NCBI GenBank assembly: GCA_024803745.1
Contig: JANJXV010000016.1
Coordinates: 39,971,001-40,035,000 of the forward strand
DNA length: 64,000 nucleotides
Reading direction: 5' to 3'
Origin: Megascapheus bottae
Lineage: Eukaryota > Chordata > Mammalia > Rodentia > Geomyidae
Numbering within the stretch: the stretch's first letter is position 1; each line of letters opens with the position of its first letter. The notes beneath the pieces were generated by a model that ran no database searches, was not told where the DNA came from, and was given only the letters and a program-made list of their open reading frames with translations. This document shows, piece by piece, positions 58,561 through 64,000 of the stretch. A program made the translations under genes and the position numbers.

Positions 58561-61161
58561 TATTTTAAGCAACTGTTTAATCTTCAGGGCAAGTGTTTTT
58601 TTTAAACATACATATCAAAGTGACATTTAAAAGAATCTAGTGCAGCATTGAAAGAATAATCATGCTATTTTTCTCCAGTAGGTATGTGAATCATCAGCTG
58701 GCATAAAGCCCAAGGCTGAGCAGCAGACCCTTCTTGAAAGGGAATTAGCAGTGGTCTATAACACAGAGGTGAGCATTGTCATTTCTCCTGAAGGTTGACT
58801 AATTAAGTAATGCAGATGAAGTCATTTTTAATAGCACAACCAGGAAAGATTTTTTAATAGGAAGATTTAAGCAGGATGGGAGGAGAACAATCAAGAAGCT
58901 AAGGAAAATGTCTTCTTTGTTTTAATCATGATGACATTCTTCTCTTTTATTCTATTTGAGTTGCTTCAGTTGTTAAAATGGGCAGCCAATAACATCGAGA
59001 GGAAATTAACATCAAACTATTGAGTGTCTTTCTAACTTTTCAAGCCAAATAATTCTGTAATATTCATTTGACAATTTATTCACATCACAAAAGATGATGT
59101 TAAAACATACGATTGCAGGAGTTTAACTACTCCATATTCAAGGAAGTAACTAGACATAGTAGCAAAAATAAAATCCTTAGATAAGTTTACATTTTAGAGA
59201 AATCCACGTATTATTATTTACCGTGAAGCAAATATTTGCATGGGTTCAATGCATCAACATCATGTATAAAAAGGAAAGCAGTTATTGGTGTAGAACGTTG
59301 ACTTCTAAGCATACATAGATTAATTACATTTGCTGAAAGTTTATTTTGTATTTAACTCAGAATTCTTTAATTTCCATGTTATTCCTGAGATACAAAACTA
59401 CATTTTTAAAACAAATGGAGATGAACATAGAATGCGGGAGGTGACGTGGGGTTAAAGTGAGAGACTGGTAGGTTGCTTTTATGTAAATGATCACCTCGTT
59501 TGAATGTTTTTGCCCATAGAAGATCTTTACAGGCTGGTGTGTGGGGTTTACACTGTGCATGATTGTTCAGGAACCATCCCTGTGCCAGCTACAAAGGCTT
59601 CTGAGAGAGACAGAGTAGAATACGTATTTTGAAGGCTGGGTTAATTTCAAAGAGAAAGTTAGGAGGGATAGTTAAGAAAACAAAACCCAACAGGCAAAAG
59701 TATAAGTGGATAAAGAAAATAATACACTTAAAAATCCACAGCCTATTCATTATCTTGAGCATGAGGAGACTAAAAGACAGCATGAGGAGGTACACAAGTT
59801 AAGAGTTTATCACCAAACCTTGGGGTATTTTCCATATGTCCTTTAATTCATTTTTATTGTATCACTACATCATGTTGATTCACTGCATCATGTTGATTTA
59901 CCGAGAAGAATTTCTTATGAGGATAACTGAATGCCATGCGAGGCCAGCTTTCTCAGAAAGCTGGAACTATATTTTCATTTGAAAACAAGCAAATAAAAAG
60001 TGGCAAGAAGGCTTATTTATTCAGGAAAGTGGTGCTTGCAGTAGAGAATATCTTGTCTTAGGTGTGTCATAGTTTTTTCATCCTTACAATTTTCAATATA
60101 TTACTAATATTTAAAATTAATTTAATTATTTATAATTGGTTGAAATGTACATATTGCTAAATGCACAATTATTTTAGTATTTGCTAGATGATCTAATTTG
60201 TAATCCAGAAACAAATTATCTATAAAAATAAGCAGACATATTAATAATTCAATAATATTTCTTTATAATACTATTTCATTTTTAAGCATTCTCCACCCAT
60301 AGAAAGGGAAAATGTGCAAATACAATGACCTCCTAGAAGTAGGAATGCAGTGATGAACTTTTTAATTCATAATAGTAGTTAGAAGAGTAAATTCAAAGAA
60401 CACTAACTGAGGTATAGATTCATATATTTCAGATAATAACCACAAATGGACAGTGTGATGCCATGGAATATTGTGGGTTTTTTTTTTAATATGAAATCAC
60501 AGGAAGAGAAAAAGGGACATGTCTTCAGCTTACTGGATAATTTCCACAATGTTTTCTGAATCACAGATTTCTCTTCTCCTCGTAGAATTTACTGAGGATC
60601 ACATTTCATCTCTGATAAAATTAACCTTCTCATTGCAATGCAAGTAATGGGTAACCATTATTGTTCAATGAACTTCATTTTACGTATATATGCAGACTGA
60701 AAAGCACTCCACCTGTTAGAAAGCACATTTATATTCATCACCTCTGTGATTGGGAGAGTGTCAAAGATAAATTAAATCACTTAAATTGCAGTTTGTATTG
60801 TGCCAGGGGTATTTTCTCTAGAGTTCTTACTGGAAAGAATCATTAAATTATTTTCAGCAACACAAAAGATTTCAGATATTTGACATTTTTCTCTATCATT
60901 AACTCTTAGTCAGAGTGCCTACTTAAGATAAATAAACAAGAAAGTTGTTCATGATATTATTGTGTCCAAGAACATTCATTATGTCAAGTTAATATTAAAA
61001 CTATTATTACAGTGAAGAAGAGGCCGTATGCTCTTATCTAGGCATTTTAAATTGTATGCAATATTAATTAGAAATGTTACAAGAGCAAAACATTGCTATA
61101 TAGTGTAAAAGATGACATTTATTTTAAAACCAATTGTAGATAAAGCCTCAGAGACTTTACT
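58561..61161. other. Long AT-rich interval with a small tandem repeat
   Basis: CACTACATCATGTTGATT (59863-59880) is followed directly by CACTGCATCATGTTGATT (59881-59898), an 18-bp tandem duplication. Apart from this I see no repeat, exon or RNA gene in 2.6 kb. Confidence 0.5.
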
Positions 61162-61177
61162 TAAAAAGTGCAATCAA

Positions 61178-61393
61178 TGGGGCCGGGAGTTTGGCCTAGT
61201 GGTAGAGTCTTTCCTAGCATGCACGAAGACCCAGGTTCAATTCCTAGGTACCACATATATAGAAAAAAGCTGGAAGTGGTGCTGAGGCTCAAGTGGTAGA
61301 GCTCTAGCCTTGAGAAAGTCCAAGGACAGTGCTCAGGCCCTGAGCTCAAGCCCAGGACTGGCAAAATAAAAAAAAAAGAAATAAAAAAAAGAA
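61178..61393 (+). mobile_element. IDL-Geo-type SINE with 16-bp target-site duplication
   Basis: Full length, with a small deletion in the left monomer (GTCTTTCCTAGC for GTGCTTGCCTAGC) and a long A-rich tail (61363-61393). TAAAAAGTGCAATCAA is repeated at 61162-61177 and 61394-61409. The 121-codon minus-strand frame is mostly antisense SINE. Confidence 0.97.
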
Positions 61394-61729
61394 TAAAAAG
61401 TGCAATCAAATTATAACTAGTGTTTGAGTCCATTGGTGCACAAGAACAGAGCTCCAATGCTGGTAACATACACTTTATTACTGCAAGAAAATTCAGAGAA
61501 ACTTGGTGAAAATAAGCCTCCAACAAAAGGTGGCTATATACATGTAATCACTTTCAAGCCAAACCCTCTGCTCCTGTCATTTCTACACAAGTAGAACAAA
61601 TACACTTGTTTTGATGGATTTAGTTCAGCCTTAATACAAACATACTTTTGATAGGCTTGCTGTGAGGTAGATAGCATTTTGCATGCTAAATTACATTCTT
61701 ATCAAATGTACCTTCCAAATAAGCATTTT

Positions 61730-61961
61730 TTCATATATTTTTATTGTAATTATTAGAACGATTACATTATATTCGCCAGATAGAAGGTGCATTAATTCAC
61801 ATGCATTGATACCCTTTCTCATGTCTTGGTTCCCATTTCCCTCCCCCCCGCCCCCACCCCTCATCTTGTTTTCCCCCTTCCCTATCCAATTTCAAATAAC
61901 CAAATACAAATATATCCAATATATCAGATAACAAAGTTAGATACTGTAACAATATGAGATC
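61730..61961 (-). mobile_element. L1 3'UTR-only insertion, antisense, with target-site duplication
   Basis: The reverse complement matches the 3'UTR at 33340-33590, including the G-rich tract (plus-strand CCCTCCCCCCCGCCCCCACC at 61839-61858). The flanks CCAAATAAGCATTTT (61715-61729) and CCAAATAAGTATTTT (61962-61976) differ at one base, a 15-bp duplication that has begun to decay. The 5' truncation lies within the 3'UTR. Confidence 0.9.
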
Positions 61962-62394
61962 CCAAATAAGTATTTTAAGTTGTACTTCAATCTACACACC
62001 AAGAGAGATCATATCAATAATCTAATTCCTCATTCCCACAGGGAATCTAGCTACACAAATGGAAATACTCATTTGAATTTTTAATTAACAGTCTCTTAAG
62101 AGTAGCTTTAGGTAGAGAAAAACCTGTAATGTATATAAAGTAGAGCTCCAACATGTCCACTGCCTTGAATAGTTACAGTTACCCCTAATGGTTACACCCT
62201 TTATTATTAGCGTGCTACATTTATTCAGTTGATTGCTCATTTTATATGAGCCTATTATATCAACCAAAGTTGATAATATATGTTAAGGTATTATCATGGG
62301 TTTTAAGTTTCTGGAGTTTTGACAAGTGCATAATGTTTGGCCACTACACTTATGGGAATATACAAAATGATCCTATTTTCCTAATATTTTTCTA

Positions 62395-62810
62395 TATTTT
62401 ATATATCCATCCCTCTCCACCTTACAAATTTTAGTAAACACTAGCCTTTGCATTTTCCTGAATACTATGTACATTTGGAATCATTCACTATATTATTATT
62501 TTCTTCTTCTTAAGCAATTTAGCTTAAGAAGAATTTTTCTCAGGTCTTTGTGTGGCTTAGACTGTATTTTTTAAACAAAAATGGGCATTGTGTGGTGGTA
62601 CTAGCTTTTCTATTCATCATTTGAGGAAGCTCGAGATTGTTTTCGGTTAATTTTGATTAGGAAAAACACTGCAATGAGCTTTCATGTGCAGATGGATTTT
62701 CATTGCATTTAGGTAAATATGTGAACCATGATTACCACATCCTGTTGTACATCTATCTTTAGCTCTGATTTTAGTTGCAATTTTAGATTATATGGTTCCC
62801 AAATAGGCTT
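62395..62810 (-). mobile_element. Old mammalian L1 (L1M-type) ORF2/3'UTR fragment, antisense
   Basis: TAGTAAACACTAGCCTTTGC and ACATTTGGAATCATTCACTA (62434-62492), then CTGCAATGAGCTTTCATGTG and CATTTAGGTAAATATGTGAA (62671-62726), follow the order of antisense L1M ORF2-to-3'UTR sequence. Divergence is high. Confidence 0.45.
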
Positions 62811-63135
62811 AAAATAACATTTTTTGTATATTTCTTATTTAAATTTTATTATCAGGGTGATGTAGAGGAGGTTTAGAATTGAAAGGTGATTGCTTGATCC
62901 TGCCATTTTATTCATTTCCATAGAGATTGTGACTTGTGAATTCTTTCTATAATTACCTGATATTCTGTTTAGGTGCCATTTCTCGGTCAATGGAATAACA
63001 TATTTTTGTGTGTGTTGACACAAGCAAGCTTCTCTTGGAACAGCATAAAATGTTTAATATTGGAACTTTTGTTTAGAAGCCTTCCAGAGTAAGAGGGAAA
63101 GAAAAAATGTGAGGAGTTTATGGATAATATGTAGC

Positions 63136-63192
63136 TTCTTGGACACAGTGTATAAGTGTGTACACCTGTGTGTTTGTATGTTTCTTAGACAT

Positions 63193-63245
<53 letters not shown>

Positions 63246-63300
63246 TTCCTGGACAGTATGGAAGCATTATGTGTGAGTGTGTGTGTGTGTTTCTTGGGCA

Positions 63301-63343
<43 letters not shown>

Positions 63344-63468
63344 TGTTCTTTGGATACAGTGTGTATGTGTGTGTGTATTTCTTGGGCACAGTGTGGAGTG
63401 TGTGTGTGTGTGTGTATTTCTTGGGCACAGTGTGGAGTGTGTGTGTGTGTGTGTATTTCTTGGGCACA

Positions 63469-63499
<31 letters not shown>

Positions 63500-63553
63500 T
63501 GTTCTTTGGATACAGTGTGTATGTGTGTGTGTGTATTTCTTGGGCACAGTGTG

Positions 63554-63593
<40 letters not shown>

Positions 63594-63634
63594 TTCTTGG
63601 GCACAGTGTGGAGTGTGTGTGTGTGTGTGTGTGT
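63136..63634. repeat. Higher-order TG-rich minisatellite
   Basis: TG tracts of varying length are punctuated by about eleven copies of a TTCTTGGGCACAGTGTG-type core (near 63136, 63182, 63246, 63291, 63345, 63379, 63418, 63457, 63503, 63537 and 63594). A variant, TTCTTTGGATACAGTGTG, occurs at 63345 and 63503. The block core-TG-variant-TG is itself duplicated (63291-63378 and 63457-63536). Six overlapping open frames of 127-194 codons, Cys/Val-rich or His/Thr-rich, are repeat artefacts. Confidence 0.95.
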
Positions 63635-64000
63635 GCCTGCACGTGCACAAGCATGCACCTTAGTTATGCCCCTTATCTCTCGTTTGGTCACCAGCCTAGC
63701 CATGGGACAGTGAGCTTTTTCCCTAGTCTGGCCTCAATGTAAAATCCTCCCTCCTCTACCATGTATAGTCTCCTTATGAAGAACGACACAGATAAAAAGT
63801 GATCACTGTGAGAAGCTATGAACAAATCATGGAATGGAGGGTAGTGGTGAAATACACAAAAATATGTCTGGCTGTATTAATATACTTGATGATAAATTTA
63901 CAAGATTTCTGGTGGAACCAGGACCATTGTTAATTTTACAGAGGCCGGAACAACTGGAAGGCACACAGCACATATGTGTGCCAGCTGTGACTTGGGGGAG
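63635..64000. other. Window end, nothing recognised
   Basis: Unique-looking sequence follows the minisatellite. No exon or repeat is identified before the window ends. Confidence 0.45.

Noticed and set aside
4515..63634. Regularly recurring short repeats as a CRISPR array
   Set aside because: The dinucleotide arrays and SINEs are eukaryotic in type. No evenly spaced repeats with unique spacers exist.
63118..63742. Open frames of 127-194 codons on both strands
   Set aside because: They are products of TG/CA repetition, which is open in several frames at once (Cys-Val or His-Thr repeats). They have no coding character.

Overview
This looks like ordinary non-coding nuclear DNA from a mammal. 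It is AT-rich and CpG-poor, with no recognisable cellular protein-coding exon, no rRNA or tRNA gene, no CpG island and no sign of bacterial organisation. The interspersed repeats point to a rodent. The commonest element, about 18 copies, is a two-part tRNA-derived SINE whose left monomer is ID-like. Its structure matches what is described as IDL-Geo, reported only from Geomyoidea (kangaroo rats, pocket mice, pocket gophers). A heteromyid or geomyid rodent is therefore the best guess. That assignment rests on memory of the family and was not checked by a search.

Layout: 1-3.3 kb is plain sequence. A 5'-truncated L1 with a perfect 17-bp target-site duplication lies at 3.34-4.0 kb. From 4.5 to 9.5 kb there is a CA array, a B1/ID composite SINE, three IDL-Geo copies and two antisense L1 pieces. 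9.7-14.3 kb holds a CA array, a GC-richer stretch with candidate regulatory motifs (10.9-11.7 kb), B1 and ID scraps and a perfect AT-rich inverted repeat. 15.5-21.7 kb has four IDL-Geo and two composite SINEs. 22.8-24.0 kb is old L1 in both orientations. 27.0-27.5 kb has convergent GT and AC arrays. 30-36 kb is dense in repeats: the best L1 copy, with an open 173-codon ORF2 tail; an antisense L1; and an unassigned 160-bp direct duplication. 37-48 kb has IDL-Geo copies, composite SINEs, L1 pieces and a possible LTR or retrocopy near 47 kb. 47.5-61 kb is mostly plain. 61-64 kb has an IDL-Geo, two antisense L1 pieces and a higher-order TG-rich minisatellite.

Nothing here works as an operon or pathway. 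The only protein with a recognisable domain is the C-terminal tail of L1 ORF2 at 32.7-33.2 kb. The other open frames are short, fall mostly in SINEs or dinucleotide arrays, and are not called as genes. I found no convincing new biological system. The observations most worth following up are: the shared 3' module of the two SINE families; the antisense IDL-Geo arrangement of acceptor, open frame and donor exactly 99 nt apart; the 34/35.5 kb duplication; and a few motif-dense intervals that may be conserved regulatory elements.
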